A stretch of 64,000 nucleotides of DNA from Alphaproteobacteria bacterium MarineAlpha12_Bin1 (GTDB lineage: Bacteria; Pseudomonadota; Alphaproteobacteria; UBA6615): positions 61,186 to 125,185 of the forward strand of contig PTJY01000004.1 in assembly GCA_002937505.1 (NCBI GenBank), read 5' to 3'. Positions 8,444 through 17,932 of this stretch are shown here, piece by piece. Positions within the stretch are counted from its first letter, which is position 1, and the number at the start of each line of letters is the position of its first letter. Below the pieces are notes generated by a model. The model saw only the letters and a program-made list of their open reading frames with translations, did not search any database and was not told the origin of the DNA. The position numbers were made by a program, and so were the translations under genes.

Positions 8444-9331
8444 TTATTTGCCGGTTTCAATTGGCAGAGTTTCGTCGAAACCCCATTCTTGCATAGACGC
8501 ATCGTACAAAGCGATGTTTTCATAGCCTAAAAGTTTTTGGGCAAAAAAACCAATAGTGGCTGAGATGCCGCCGCCGCAATAATTAATGATTTTATCGTCT
8601 TTAATAGCTCCTGACTTTTCAAACGCGCTCTTAACTGAATCAGGATCATTTAAGGTGCCTGTTGAGAAGTTAGCTAGAACAGAATATGGAGCATTACCTG
8701 ATCCAGGAATATGTCCTGGGCGACCGAAAACCATTCCACCAGTGCCTTGATACTGTTCTTCACTTAAAGCGTTTATAAGGCATATTTTTTGATCATCTAT
8801 GGATGAAAGAACTTGATTTTTATCGACGATAACTTCATTCCGTCTCTTTGGAGTAAATGTAGTTTCAGGATATTTGCACGGACCTGTACTAATTGGGTGT
8901 CCCGAATTAATCCATTCTTGCAGTCCACCATTTAAAATGACCGCATTATCAAAACCGTTTGCATACAGTGCCCACCAAGCTCGTGTAGCCCAAAACAACT
9001 CCGCGGTACTATATAAGACCACTTTTGTATCATCTCCTATTCCCAACGAGCCAACTGATCTAGCAAATTCATGAGGGGCGGATAGCATGAATCGAAATTT
9101 ACTACTGGTATCACACATATCGTTTTGGCAGTTGAGGTATCCAGAGCCATGGATATGACCTGCAGCCCAGTTTTCGCGAGCGTCCTCGATGCGGTAGCCT
9201 AATTTATCGTCAGGGATCAAACGAGTTGTGCAATCAAATATGCGCAAATTCGGGTCGTCAATGTTATTGTTGAGCCACTCCGCATCTATCAGTAAGTTTC
9301 CATTTGGTTCATTTGCCCAGGAATTAGTCAT
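8444..9331 (-). CDS. Thiosulfate/3-mercaptopyruvate sulfurtransferase (tandem rhodanese)
   Basis: 295 residues with two rhodanese domains; catalyses sulfur transfer from thiosulfate or 3-mercaptopyruvate to cyanide or thiols through a cysteine persulfide. The inactive N-terminal domain shows the conserved FDCTTRL, WAAGHIHGSGYL and GIGDDTKVVLYS. The C-terminal domain has the active-site loop NYCGGGISATI with Cys252. The loop CGGGISA lacks the basic residues of classic thiosulfate rhodaneses (CRxGxT/R) and looks closer to the mercaptopyruvate type. No signal peptide, so cytoplasmic. It is monocistronic, with a 150-base region separating it from the divergent SDR gene. Confidence 0.85.
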   Translation of the reverse strand: MTNSWANEPNGNLLIDAEWLNNNIDDPNLRIFDCTTRLIPDDKLGYRIEDARENWAAGHIHGSGYLNCQNDMCDTSSKFRFMLSAPHEFARSVGSLGIGDDTKVVLYSTAELFWATRAWWALYANGFDNAVILNGGLQEWINSGHPISTGPCKYPETTFTPKRRNEVIVDKNQVLSSIDDQKICLINALSEEQYQGTGGMVFGRPGHIPGSGNAPYSVLANFSTGTLNDPDSVKSAFEKSGAIKDDKIINYCGGGISATIGFFAQKLLGYENIALYDASMQEWGFDETLPIETGK

Positions 9332-9482
9332 TAGGAAGGTCCAATTTTGAATATTTTGTTATAATTCGAGTTTTAATTATATAATTAAGTGTTGTTTTAT
9401 TAAATACTATTCTAGTTTCAAACAGAAGAGATAATACAGCTACAACTTGAATGGCTATTAATAGTGAATAAGAGGGGAAACA

Positions 9483-10235
9483 ATGAGTGATTTAACTGGT
9501 AAAGTCTTCATGGTTACTGGTGGTGAGTCGGGTATCGGTCAGGCTATTGCGCTTCGAGCAGCACGCGATGGCGCTAAAGTGGTTGTCGCAGGACTTAATA
9601 GCGATGGACTTAATGACACTGTATCTACTATGTCAAATTATTCTGGAGAAGGTTTTGCGAAGCCTACTGACGTCACAAATCAGGAACAGGTTCGAGACAT
9701 GGTGGCAGCAACTGTTGATAGGTTTGGTCGTTTGGATGGCGTAGTTGCAAATGCTGGGGCCTTTGTAAAACAAACCTCTTTTGCTGAAATGGATATAGAA
9801 GACTGGAATCGTGTAGTGGCTGTTAATTTGACGGGTGTATTTCTCACTCTTCAGGAAACACTTAAAGTATTACTTGCTCAAGGAGAAGGAGGCTCTTTAT
9901 TAGCCACTGGATCGTCGACAGCCATAAGGCCAATACCGGGAATGATACCCTATACTGCTAGCAAAGGGGGCGTGCATCAACTCATGCGTGCTTTGGCTAT
10001 AGAATTAGCAGAAGATAAAATTAGATGTAATACCATCGTGCCAGGAGTAACCAGAACGCAAGCATTGATGGTTGGTGGACCTGAGTATGCTTCAAGAGGC
10101 CTAAAATATGTACCTATGGACGAGTTGGTTGAGCCTGATGAATTAGCTGCATTAGTATCTTTTGCACTTAGTGATGAGGCTCCTCATATGACTGGAACAT
10201 TGTTGAAGGTAGACGCTGGACGAACCTCCGGGTAA
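9483..10235 (+). CDS. Short-chain dehydrogenase/reductase (SDR)
   Basis: 250-residue classical SDR, NAD(P)-dependent oxidoreductase of a hydroxy/keto compound. Cofactor motif TGGESGIG (12-19), structural NAG (about 88-91), catalytic Ser in ATGSSTA and YTASK with the Tyr/Lys pair, then the PGVTRT loop and a C-terminal VDAGRTSG. GAGGGG lies just before the ATG. It opens a plus-strand run SDR, quinone oxidoreductase, thiolase and acyl-CoA ligase with small gaps (22-69 bases), so it probably handles the hydroxyacyl step of the same catabolic route. Substrate not readable. Confidence 0.85.
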   Translation: MSDLTGKVFMVTGGESGIGQAIALRAARDGAKVVVAGLNSDGLNDTVSTMSNYSGEGFAKPTDVTNQEQVRDMVAATVDRFGRLDGVVANAGAFVKQTSFAEMDIEDWNRVVAVNLTGVFLTLQETLKVLLAQGEGGSLLATGSSTAIRPIPGMIPYTASKGGVHQLMRALAIELAEDKIRCNTIVPGVTRTQALMVGGPEYASRGLKYVPMDELVEPDELAALVSFALSDEAPHMTGTLLKVDAGRTSG

Positions 10236-10257
10236 TAAAATAGACAAGGAAATAAAA

Positions 10258-11235
10258 ATGCAAATTAAAGCCATACAAATAGCCAGACATGGCGGTCCCT
10301 CGGTTATGAAATGGAAAACCATAGATTTACCTAAACCCGGAAGAAATGAAGTTACAGTTCGCCACACTGCAGTAGGGTTTAACTTTATAGATTGTAATCA
10401 TCGATCAGGTCGTTATCCGTTAGAAATGCCATCTGGAATTGGTTCTGAAGCGTCAGGTGTTGTTGAAGCAGTTGGCAGGGGTGTTAGAAATGTAAAATTA
10501 GGACAACGCGTTGTCTATATAGGCAAAGTAGGAACTTATTCTGATGCGGCGAATGTGCCCTCAGTTATATGTATCCCAATTCCTAGAGGTGTCTCTGATG
10601 AGGAAGCAGCTGCTACTCATCTAAAAGGAATGACCGTTGAAATGCTTGTTGAGCGTGTTCATAAAATTCGCAAGGGAGAAGTGATCCTTATGCATTCAGC
10701 AGCCGGAGGTGTAGGTCTAATGCTTTGTCAGTGGGCTAGGTCAATGGGAGCAATTGTTATAGGCACTGCATCTTCTGCCTCAAAATGTAAAGAAATAATT
10801 AAGGCTGGCGCTTACTATTCCATAAACACTTCTCGACAGGATGTGGTCAAGCAGGTGATGCGATTGACTAAGAAAAAAGGGGTAGATGTTATTTATGATC
10901 CAGTTGGAAAAGACACCTGGGAAACTTCTCTTTCATGTCTTAAAGATAGAGGGTTACTAGCTAGTTTTGGTGGAGCGTCTGGTCCTATCCCCCCTGTTAA
11001 TCTTAATGAACCCAGATTTATGGGGCGAGCCCCATTTATTGTAAGGGCTTCTCTCTTTAATTATGCTGCCTCGCCAGAAGACAGGTTACATAGCGCGAAA
11101 AGAGTATTTTCAATGATTAGGAGTGGGAAAATAAAGCTTAATATAAATCAGCGCTATTCGATGAAAGATGTTGTTCAATTACATAAGGATGTTGAATCAC
11201 GAAAAACTACAGGCATAAGTGTTCTTATCCCATAA
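10258..11235 (+). CDS. Quinone oxidoreductase-type medium-chain reductase (zinc-free)
   Basis: 325-residue MDR-superfamily enzyme of the zeta-crystallin/quinone oxidoreductase type that reduces quinones or enones with NADPH. Seen: VGFNFIDCNHRSGRYP and GIGSEASGVVEAVG in the GroES-like N-terminal domain, and the Rossmann motif AAGGVG (148-153) in SAAGGVGLMLCQWARSMGA. The Cys/His zinc ligands of alcohol dehydrogenases are absent. AAGGAA precedes the ATG. It lies 22 bases after the SDR and 69 before the thiolase. In this context it may act as an enoyl reductase on a degradation intermediate, or as a stress-related quinone reductase. Confidence 0.83.
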   Translation: MQIKAIQIARHGGPSVMKWKTIDLPKPGRNEVTVRHTAVGFNFIDCNHRSGRYPLEMPSGIGSEASGVVEAVGRGVRNVKLGQRVVYIGKVGTYSDAANVPSVICIPIPRGVSDEEAAATHLKGMTVEMLVERVHKIRKGEVILMHSAAGGVGLMLCQWARSMGAIVIGTASSASKCKEIIKAGAYYSINTSRQDVVKQVMRLTKKKGVDVIYDPVGKDTWETSLSCLKDRGLLASFGGASGPIPPVNLNEPRFMGRAPFIVRASLFNYAASPEDRLHSAKRVFSMIRSGKIKLNINQRYSMKDVVQLHKDVESRKTTGISVLIP

Positions 11236-11304
11236 ACGAATAAGTTTTGTTGGATTTGTTGTTTTGAGTTCTTTCTAATTTTTTTAAAAAGAGAAATTTA
11301 AGAG

Positions 11305-12537
11305 ATGACTAATATTTATATTGTTGGTGTTGGTATGACTGCCTTCGGAAAGTACCTTAATAGATCTATTAAGGAGATGACAAATATTGTTATTAATGAT
11401 GCCTTGAGGGATGCTGGGGGTGTTCTAGAAGATATTGAGGTGGCCTACTTTGCGAACGCAGCACAATCAGTTTTAGAAGGTCAGGCAACTATTCCTGGAG
11501 AAATTGCCCTTAGGTCTATGGGGATCGAGAGCATACCGGTGATTAATGTTGAGAATGCATGCGCAAGTGCCTCCACTGCTTTAGATATGGCATCTACCTG
11601 GCTTAAAGCCGGGCGAGGGGGCGTTGCCCTCGCTATAGGTGTTGAAAAGATGTTCCACGAAGATAGAGAAAAAATGTTTAGTGTTTTTGATGGAGGGTGG
11701 GATGTTCATAACAGTAAAGCTGCTTCTGCTTTATTACTTGAGTTAGGTGCAGGCATGGATGATCCTGAAGGAACTCATGATTCTGGTGAGCGCAGCATAT
11801 TTATGGACGTATACGCAGCTTTAGCAAAATACCATATGAAAACATATGGAACCTCGTGCGAACAAATTGCTGCTGTAGCTTCCAAAAATCATACTCATTC
11901 TCAATATAACCCCTTATCACAATACAGAAACCCTATCTCAGTTGAAGAAGTGATGTCTGCAAGAAAAATAAGCTGGCCACTAACATTACCTATGTGTTCT
12001 CCTATTTCAGATGGGGCTGCAGCTGCAATATTGTGTAGAGAAGAAGACCTTGGACGGTTCGATCAGAAAAGAGCTATTAAGCTTGAAACAACTGTGCTTA
12101 GAACTGGAAGTGACCGAAAACCTGAACAGGCGAATAAGCACGTGACACATGTAGCCGCCATGCAGGCGTATGAAGAAACTGGTTTCGGGCCATCCGATAT
12201 TGACGTTGCGGAAGTACATGATGCCACTGCATTTGCTGAAATTCAGCAAATAGAGAATCTTGGTTTCTGTGATTTTGGTGAAGGAGGACCGATGACATTA
12301 TCTGGCGCAACTAGCTTGGGTGGTAGTATTCCGGTCAATCCTTCAGGAGGGTTGGAATCTAAAGGTCATCCTGTTGGCGCTACAGGGTTAGCCCAGATAT
12401 ATGAACTTGTTTTGCAGTTGAGAGGGGAAGCAGGAAAAAGACAGGTAGAGGACGCAAAGATAGCTATTGCAGAAAATGGTGGTGGATTCCATGGGGTCGA
12501 GGAGGCAGTAGCGTGTTTGAGCATTCTCAGCCGGTAG
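11305..12537 (+). CDS. Thiolase family protein (SCP2-thiolase type)
   Basis: 410-residue thiolase-fold enzyme that cleaves or forms beta-ketoacyl-CoA. Nucleophile Cys86 in NVENACASASTALDMA, the GVEKM block, AEVHDATAFAEIQQIENLG typical of SCP2-type thiolases (a His-Asp motif in place of the GHN/HE of degradative thiolases), the GLESKGHPVGATGLAQ His loop, and a C-terminal NGGGFHGVEEAVACLS where a second active-site Cys could lie. It precedes an acyl-CoA ligase by 41 bases. Many members of this subgroup act on branched, steroid or aromatic side-chain acyl-CoAs rather than straight fatty acids. The ribosome site is weak. Confidence 0.83.
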   Translation: MTNIYIVGVGMTAFGKYLNRSIKEMTNIVINDALRDAGGVLEDIEVAYFANAAQSVLEGQATIPGEIALRSMGIESIPVINVENACASASTALDMASTWLKAGRGGVALAIGVEKMFHEDREKMFSVFDGGWDVHNSKAASALLLELGAGMDDPEGTHDSGERSIFMDVYAALAKYHMKTYGTSCEQIAAVASKNHTHSQYNPLSQYRNPISVEEVMSARKISWPLTLPMCSPISDGAAAAILCREEDLGRFDQKRAIKLETTVLRTGSDRKPEQANKHVTHVAAMQAYEETGFGPSDIDVAEVHDATAFAEIQQIENLGFCDFGEGGPMTLSGATSLGGSIPVNPSGGLESKGHPVGATGLAQIYELVLQLRGEAGKRQVEDAKIAIAENGGGFHGVEEAVACLSILSR

Positions 12538-12578
12538 TAAACTAATCTCGTTCTAGAACACTATGGAGAATATTAGCT

Positions 12579-14135
12579 ATGAGGGTAATTGATTTTTTTG
12601 ATAGAGGAGCGCTTCTTTACCCAAAAAGGGCTTTTATGATTTCCGAAAATGGACACGAAACGACATATCGTGAGACACAAATAAAATCTCATCGAATTGC
12701 TTTGGCTATGCACTCAGTGGGGTTTGAGTATAAACAAAACGCAGCTATATACAGTCCGAATCATCCTGGCGCTTTTGAATCGCTATTAGGCCTATATCGG
12801 GCTGGTGGCGTCTGGGTCCCCTTGAATGCAAGAAACGCAATAAAAGAAAATTGTTTTATATTAGATCATAATGATGCGGAATTTCTTTTTTATCACTCTT
12901 CATTCGAAGAGAACGTTCATGTAATAAAAAATGAATGTCCTGGTATAAAGAATTTTGTTTGCTTGGATAAAGTCGTCTCGGATGATCCATCGTTAGATGA
13001 TTTCATCCTCAATCATCACGGTGAAGTTGAACCATACCCAGACGACCCATCGGACATTTGCGGAATATTTTCTTCTGGTGGAACAACAGGTCAACCTAAA
13101 GGTATATTGTGGACGAATGATGTATTTGAAACACTTGTTTCTGAGTGGATGGTTCACTTGCCTCTAAAAAAACCTCCTGTGCACTTATGTGCGGCTCCTA
13201 TGACGCATGCGGCTGGGTGTGTTGCGCTAAGCATGATGGGGTGTGGGGCAACTAATATCATTATGAGCGGAGTAGAGTTACCAGACTTAATGGAAAAAAT
13301 TGAGACCTATGATGTTACTCATTTATTTCTGCCTCCAACGGCAATTTACATTATGTTAGCTCATCCCGATGTGCGTAATTACGATTATTCTTCACTTGAG
13401 TATTTTATTTACGCAGCAGCACCAATGTCGGTTGAAAAACTGAGAGAGGCTATAGATGTTTTTGGGCCGGTAATGACACAAACATATGGACAAGCAGAAG
13501 CTCCGATGATTTGTACTTACTTTTCTCCCGAAGACCATATTGAGGCTTTAAAAACAAATAAGGTACATCGATTATCTAGCTGTGGTCAGCCCTCTATTTT
13601 AACTCCTGTTGAAATCATGGATGATAATGAAGTGATCCTACCACCGGGGGAAAGCGGAGAGATTGTGGTTCGCGGGCGTTTGGTAATGGCTGGCTATTAC
13701 AAAAACAAGGCGGCAACTGAAGAAGTAACCACAAGTAACGGTTGGCATCGCACGGGTGATATTGGTCACAAGGATGAGGAAGGCTATGTCTATATTGTCG
13801 ATAGAAAAAAAGATATGATAATTTCTGGTGGCTTTAATATTTATCCTAGCGAAATAGAACAGGTTATCTGGACTCATCCCTCAGTTCAAGATTGTGCGGT
13901 CATCGGTATCCCAGATGAGAAGTGGGGAGAAGCTGTAACTGCAGTTATAGAATTGAAACCTGGAAGCAACCTTGAAGAGTCAGAAATTATCGAACTGTGT
14001 AGGGAAGAGCTAGGTGGGGTAAAAACTCCCAAAACCATAGAATTATGGGATGAATTGCCCAGGAGTGCCGTGGGAAAAGTGCGCAAAAAGGATATAAGGG
14101 ATCATTTTTGGAAAGATCACGGTCGTCGTATTTAA
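12579..14135 (+). CDS. AMP-forming acyl-CoA synthetase (ANL superfamily)
   Basis: 518 residues; activates a carboxylic acid to its CoA ester through an acyl-adenylate. Seen: the ATP P-loop SSGGTTGQPKGI (about 169-180), TQTYGQAEAP (A5 region), the TGDIGHKDEEGYVYIVDRKKDMI block (A7/A8 hinge) with ISGGFNIYPSEIEQ, and the C-terminal catalytic Lys in SAVGKVRKKDI. Length is typical of medium/long-chain or aromatic acid-CoA ligases. It is the last gene of the SDR-QOR-thiolase-ligase run and would provide the entry step. The acid cannot be assigned from these motifs. Confidence 0.87.
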   Translation: MRVIDFFDRGALLYPKRAFMISENGHETTYRETQIKSHRIALAMHSVGFEYKQNAAIYSPNHPGAFESLLGLYRAGGVWVPLNARNAIKENCFILDHNDAEFLFYHSSFEENVHVIKNECPGIKNFVCLDKVVSDDPSLDDFILNHHGEVEPYPDDPSDICGIFSSGGTTGQPKGILWTNDVFETLVSEWMVHLPLKKPPVHLCAAPMTHAAGCVALSMMGCGATNIIMSGVELPDLMEKIETYDVTHLFLPPTAIYIMLAHPDVRNYDYSSLEYFIYAAAPMSVEKLREAIDVFGPVMTQTYGQAEAPMICTYFSPEDHIEALKTNKVHRLSSCGQPSILTPVEIMDDNEVILPPGESGEIVVRGRLVMAGYYKNKAATEEVTTSNGWHRTGDIGHKDEEGYVYIVDRKKDMIISGGFNIYPSEIEQVIWTHPSVQDCAVIGIPDEKWGEAVTAVIELKPGSNLEESEIIELCREELGGVKTPKTIELWDELPRSAVGKVRKKDIRDHFWKDHGRRI

Positions 14136-14156
14136 TGTTCAAATGTTTCACTAGTT

Positions 14157-15362
14157 CTATGATTTTATTTCTTTATAACACCTAAAGAAACTATAAATAC
14201 TTAATATGAGTGTTAAGCCAATTAGTGCATATGAGAAAGCAAAGCTAGTTTGTTCAATTAGAAGAGCGAATCCTGCTGGCCCTATAACTAATGCGCCAAA
14301 AATAAAAAATGTAAGTCCACCTGTTACCTTGCTCACAGTGCCGCTAGGGGATTGTCTTGCAGTTTCTGCAAGAAAAACACCGTTCCATCCTGCAGCACTG
14401 GCGCCAAATACAGCGCCAATTAAAAAGATTATCCCTAAGGCCCAATATTCGGTTTGCAGTGATGTTAGAATTGAAGAGATTGATGCTAAGGCGGATAGGC
14501 AAATTAAGACTATTAACGGGTGAGCAAATTTTACTGCCAATAAACCAAATAATATTCTGCCGCCAGCACCTGCTGCTTGTGCTATCCCTAATACCCAACC
14601 AGCAGTTATGACAGAAAGATTAATGTCTTTTTGTAGGTAGATTACGATAAATGTTGTTAATGAGTATTGCGCTATGACAAGCGGCATCATTCCTAGAGTC
14701 AGCCATTTAAGAGATGGAATGGATAAAACTAATTTTATTGGTTCTATAAAAGTTATTGAATGTTTGTCCTGAGATACGGCATGGACATTATAGGATTTAA
14801 CCCAAATCTCTACTATCGCTATAGAGGCTAGGCATGGGATGGCAATAGTCATAAGAGATATTTGCCAACCCCATTGTTCCATCAATAAAGGGGTTATTAC
14901 TCCTGCTAGAACGCCTCCTAATGGGACCGAGGACTGTCTTATTGAGAACACTAGTGGTTGCAACTTTTCTGGTGTGACCCTTGCTAGTATATGTGAGCTT
15001 GCGGGAGTTGCTGGCCCCAAGGCGGCTCCAATTAAAGCAGACCCAACAATAAAAGAAACTATATGGCCAGTAGATATAAGGATTACACCGACGGCTGTGC
15101 AAAACACAAAAATCTGGGTTGCACGCATCGGATTAATTTTAGCAACCCAGGAACTTGCCAAAACTCCAATTATCATGGCTGCTATGAAAACAATGCTTGG
15201 TTGGCCTCCAATCCATATAGGATTAAGGCCGATATCTGGTAGCGCCTGCATTGCAACGACAGGGGGAGCAAAAACACCCCAAGAAATCATTGATTGTGTT
15301 AGGATAAGTAATGCTAATGGACCCAAAAATTTGGACCCTTTTGTAGGGGTTGTATTTATCAA
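14157..15362 (-). CDS. Major facilitator superfamily transporter
   Basis: 401-residue polytopic membrane protein with about 12 hydrophobic segments (for example ALLILTQSMISWGVFAPPVV near the N-terminus). Charged loops are short, as in MFS proton symporters of the OFA/monocarboxylate type. The loop 2-3 region WVAKINPMRATQ is a weak version of the MFS GxxxDRxGRR motif. It follows the SDR gene by 21 bases on the minus strand, and converges with the acyl-CoA ligase gene, so the SDR/MFS pair probably imports and oxidises one compound. Substrate unknown, likely a small carboxylate. Confidence 0.83.
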   Translation of the reverse strand: MINTTPTKGSKFLGPLALLILTQSMISWGVFAPPVVAMQALPDIGLNPIWIGGQPSIVFIAAMIIGVLASSWVAKINPMRATQIFVFCTAVGVILISTGHIVSFIVGSALIGAALGPATPASSHILARVTPEKLQPLVFSIRQSSVPLGGVLAGVITPLLMEQWGWQISLMTIAIPCLASIAIVEIWVKSYNVHAVSQDKHSITFIEPIKLVLSIPSLKWLTLGMMPLVIAQYSLTTFIVIYLQKDINLSVITAGWVLGIAQAAGAGGRILFGLLAVKFAHPLIVLICLSALASISSILTSLQTEYWALGIIFLIGAVFGASAAGWNGVFLAETARQSPSGTVSKVTGGLTFFIFGALVIGPAGFALLIEQTSFAFSYALIGLTLILSIYSFFRCYKEIKS

Positions 15363-15383
15363 GGGGTTAAATTGGGCAAGTAA

Positions 15384-16250
15384 TTAGTAATCTGATTTCG
15401 AATAAAGTAGTACTCCGGCTTTTGCGCCTATTCTTTCACCTTCCTGAGGGCTGGGCTTAGTATCATCCCATGGTTTAGCATCGTATCTCATACCACTGAT
15501 TCCATTGGTTGCATCTGACATTAACCAAACGATAGGAGCCTTATATTGTTCTGGTTCAATAAGTATTGGTGTATCAGCTTCTCTACTCATTTGTTTCATC
15601 TCCTCTGCCATACCTGGAGTAGCAGCGCCTGCACCGGGATTAAGTATGTTAACTGTGACCCCAGTGCCTTCTAAGTCTTGATGCCAAATCTCAGTTGCAC
15701 ATTCTAATGCAGCCTTAGAGGGGCCATATGGTGAAGCTCCGCGTCTTGTCATTGTTGTATACATGGTGGTGACATTTACTATTCGTCCCCAGCCCTGTTC
15801 TATCATTATTGGCGCTGCTCGTCTTGCTAACCTATCAGCTCCTAAAAAGTTTGTAGCCATAACATTTTCTATTATTTCGTCTTTAGCTTCATAGAAAGCA
15901 GGAAAATGCTGATGTTCTGTCCACTCTTTTCGCCGGAACATATCAGGCCAAATATATGTAAATGTTAGCCCGGCGTTATTTACTAATCCGTGAAGTCCAC
16001 CAAATACATCTTTTGCAATAGATATAATTTTATCACATTCATCTGCATTTCTTATATCTGCCTCATGGCAATAAAGCTGACCCGAATTTTCCTTGCATGA
16101 TTGTTTAAGGTCGGCAAAATCATCACTTATATGTGCAGCAGCTACAACATTAGCCCCTGCTTCGGTTAGAGCCTCCGTCATTGCGCGTCCAAGTCCTCTT
16201 CCGGCACCGGTTACTATGATAATGCGATCATTTAATTTGTATTGAGGCAT
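15384..16250 (-). CDS. Short-chain dehydrogenase/reductase with C-terminal extension
   Basis: 288 residues, somewhat long for a classical SDR. Cofactor motif TGAGRGLGRAM (15-25), NNAG, catalytic TTMYTTMTRRGASPYGPSKAA region with the YGPSK Tyr/Lys pair, and a PGAGAATPG loop. An insert of about 30 residues (around FRRKEWTEHQHFPAFYEAKDE) sits after NNAG and should lie near the substrate entrance. The C-terminus (MRYDAKPWDDTKPSPQEGE) is extended beyond the usual GG.xxDGG end. It is the first gene of the SDR-MFS pair. The extension and insert resemble SDRs acting on larger or CoA-linked substrates, but that is inference. Confidence 0.82.
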   Translation of the reverse strand: MPQYKLNDRIIIVTGAGRGLGRAMTEALTEAGANVVAAAHISDDFADLKQSCKENSGQLYCHEADIRNADECDKIISIAKDVFGGLHGLVNNAGLTFTYIWPDMFRRKEWTEHQHFPAFYEAKDEIIENVMATNFLGADRLARRAAPIMIEQGWGRIVNVTTMYTTMTRRGASPYGPSKAALECATEIWHQDLEGTGVTVNILNPGAGAATPGMAEEMKQMSREADTPILIEPEQYKAPIVWLMSDATNGISGMRYDAKPWDDTKPSPQEGERIGAKAGVLLYSKSDY

Positions 16251-16582
16251 TTTTAACTAATCCTAATTTATTAAAAACATCCATTAAAACTGATAGATTT
16301 CGCTTGTTTAGCCTAAGATGTAGAAAGAAATAGTGCAATAATCGCAGTTGATATTAATCTATTATTACAAAAAATATCTCTATAAGGCTTGCCCAATTGC
16401 ATAATTCCATGCATCATTAAACTGAAAAACTTGAATTATATTGAAAAAAGTCGGTCCTTTGTATTAGGGCTGGCTTTAAATTAGCTACGGTTGATTATGT
16501 TACAAAGTTTAAGTTAATACATTTGGGGCCACTCAGGTTCAGTCAGTACACTGTGTGGCTAACTAACAGGGAGGGGCTATTA
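16251..16582. other. Intergenic region, 332 bases, between divergent SDR and ABC operon
   Basis: AT-rich spacer that must hold the promoters of the minus-strand SDR/MFS pair and the plus-strand ABC importer. No convincing sigma-70 hexamer pair stood out; TTGATT at 16491-16496 is followed 17 bases later by a poor -10. No ORF or strong hairpin is seen. A frame upstream of the binding-protein ATG is open back to 16523 but lacks signal-peptide character. Confidence 0.5.
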
Positions 16583-17854
16583 ATGAGCCGAATTCTTAAA
16601 TTTCGCGTAAGCACGATGTTGCTAGGTGTACTTTTTGCAGCTGCATTCATGCTGACAACGGCCTTTTCGCCTTCAGCTCAGGCGAAGCCGATAAAGGTTG
16701 GATTTAGTATGGCGTTAACAGGCGCTCTTGCCGGTGGTGGTAAGCAGGCACTTGAAGCTATGAAGATATGGCGAGACGACATAAATTCAAAAGGTGGAAT
16801 GATTGGAAGACAAGTAGAGCTTGTCTATTATGACGATCAAACGAACCCTAAAAACGTACCTGGCATTTATGCTAAGCTGCTTGACGTTGATAAAGTTGAC
16901 TTTATAGTTAGCGGCTATGGCACCAATCTAATAGCACCTGCTATGCCAGTTGCAATTGATAGAGACGTTGTATTTATGGGTCTCTTCGGTATGAACAACA
17001 ATAAAAAGTGGAAATATGATAAGTATTTTCAGATTTTACCTGCTGGACCTGATCCAGCGGTCGGTTTCTCATACAACTGGTTTGAGGCACTTAAAACATT
17101 CAAACCCAAGACGATTGCATTACTATCAGCTGACGCAGAATTTGCCCGTAACTTGAAAGAAGGTGCGGTTAAGAATGCGAAAGCTATGGGACTAAAGATC
17201 GTATATAATGAGAACTATCCGCCCAAGACGGCTGACTTCACTCCTATAGTTAGAGCCGTTAATGCTAAAAAGCCTGATGTGTTTTATATCGCTTCTTATC
17301 CAAACGGATCAGCTGGTTTAGTTCGTGCATTAGCAGAAGTTGGTACAGAAGCAAAAGCTGTTGGCGGAGGAATGGTAGGACTTCAGTTTTCTGGTCTAAT
17401 GGCTGGTTTAGGACCTAACTTAAATGGTATTTTAAATTATGACTTCTATGTTCCAGAGCCCACAATGGCATTATATCCTGGAGCTACAGAATTAATCGCA
17501 AAATATCAAAATAAGGTTAAAACTGAAGGTCTTAAAACTGATGCCTTAGGTTACTACTTAGTGCCATGGGCATATGCTTATCTTGATGTATTAGGCCAAG
17601 CTGTAAATGCAGTAGGTAAAATAGATCACGAAGCAATAGCGAAATATATTCATGCTACAGAGTTCACTTCCGTTGTAGGTAAGATTAAATTTACCGAACT
17701 CGGTGAGTGGTCCGAAACACGAACAATTGTTGTTCAATATCAGAATATTAAAAATAATGATTTGCAACAGTTTGCTCGACCCGGAACCCGGAAAATTATG
17801 TATCCGTTGGATATTAAAACCGGAACTCCACAAACTTATAATTCGCTACGTTAG
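16583..17854 (+). CDS. Branched-chain-type ABC transporter substrate-binding protein
   Basis: Periplasmic binding protein of the LivJ/AmiC (type I fold) class, 424 residues. It starts at ATG 16583, which has GGGAGGGG seven bases upstream; the longer frame from 16523 would put 20 residues before the signal peptide. The signal peptide is clear: positively charged start MSRILKFR, a hydrophobic core and a cleavage site after SAQA. The mature protein begins KPIKVGFSMALTGALAGGGK, typical of this class. It opens a five-gene importer operon and is followed by a strong hairpin. The relatively long mature chain and IPNS-like aromatic-poor pocket cannot be assigned to a ligand; branched-chain amino acids, amides, urea and aromatic acids are known for relatives. 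Confidence 0.88.
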   Translation: MSRILKFRVSTMLLGVLFAAAFMLTTAFSPSAQAKPIKVGFSMALTGALAGGGKQALEAMKIWRDDINSKGGMIGRQVELVYYDDQTNPKNVPGIYAKLLDVDKVDFIVSGYGTNLIAPAMPVAIDRDVVFMGLFGMNNNKKWKYDKYFQILPAGPDPAVGFSYNWFEALKTFKPKTIALLSADAEFARNLKEGAVKNAKAMGLKIVYNENYPPKTADFTPIVRAVNAKKPDVFYIASYPNGSAGLVRALAEVGTEAKAVGGGMVGLQFSGLMAGLGPNLNGILNYDFYVPEPTMALYPGATELIAKYQNKVKTEGLKTDALGYYLVPWAYAYLDVLGQAVNAVGKIDHEAIAKYIHATEFTSVVGKIKFTELGEWSETRTIVVQYQNIKNNDLQQFARPGTRKIMYPLDIKTGTPQTYNSLR

Positions 17855-17866
17855 TATCTGAATTGG

Positions 17867-17893
17867 CCGGGGGCTATATCTATAGCCCCCCGG
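17867..17893 (+). terminator. Strong hairpin between binding-protein gene and permease genes
   Basis: CCGGGGGCTATA at 17867-17878 pairs with TATAGCCCCCCGG at 17881-17893 across a 2-base loop, with one bulged C; TCTTCTTT follows. It sits in the 78-base gap after the binding-protein stop and before the GTG of the first permease. Such hairpins usually stabilise or partly terminate the mRNA so that the binding protein is made in excess over the membrane parts. Confidence 0.75.
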
Positions 17894-17932
17894 TCTTCTT
17901 TGAGACTTTAATTATTTAATAAGTGAGGCGCT

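Noticed and set aside
14839..15387. Plus-strand open frame of about 180 codons opposite the MFS gene
   Set aside because: It lies antisense to a clear transporter gene, its translation has no recognisable motif, and the MFS frame explains the low stop density.
16491..16519. TTGATT-N17-TTAATA as promoter of the ABC importer
   Set aside because: The -10 half matches the consensus at only two positions, so it is not supported.
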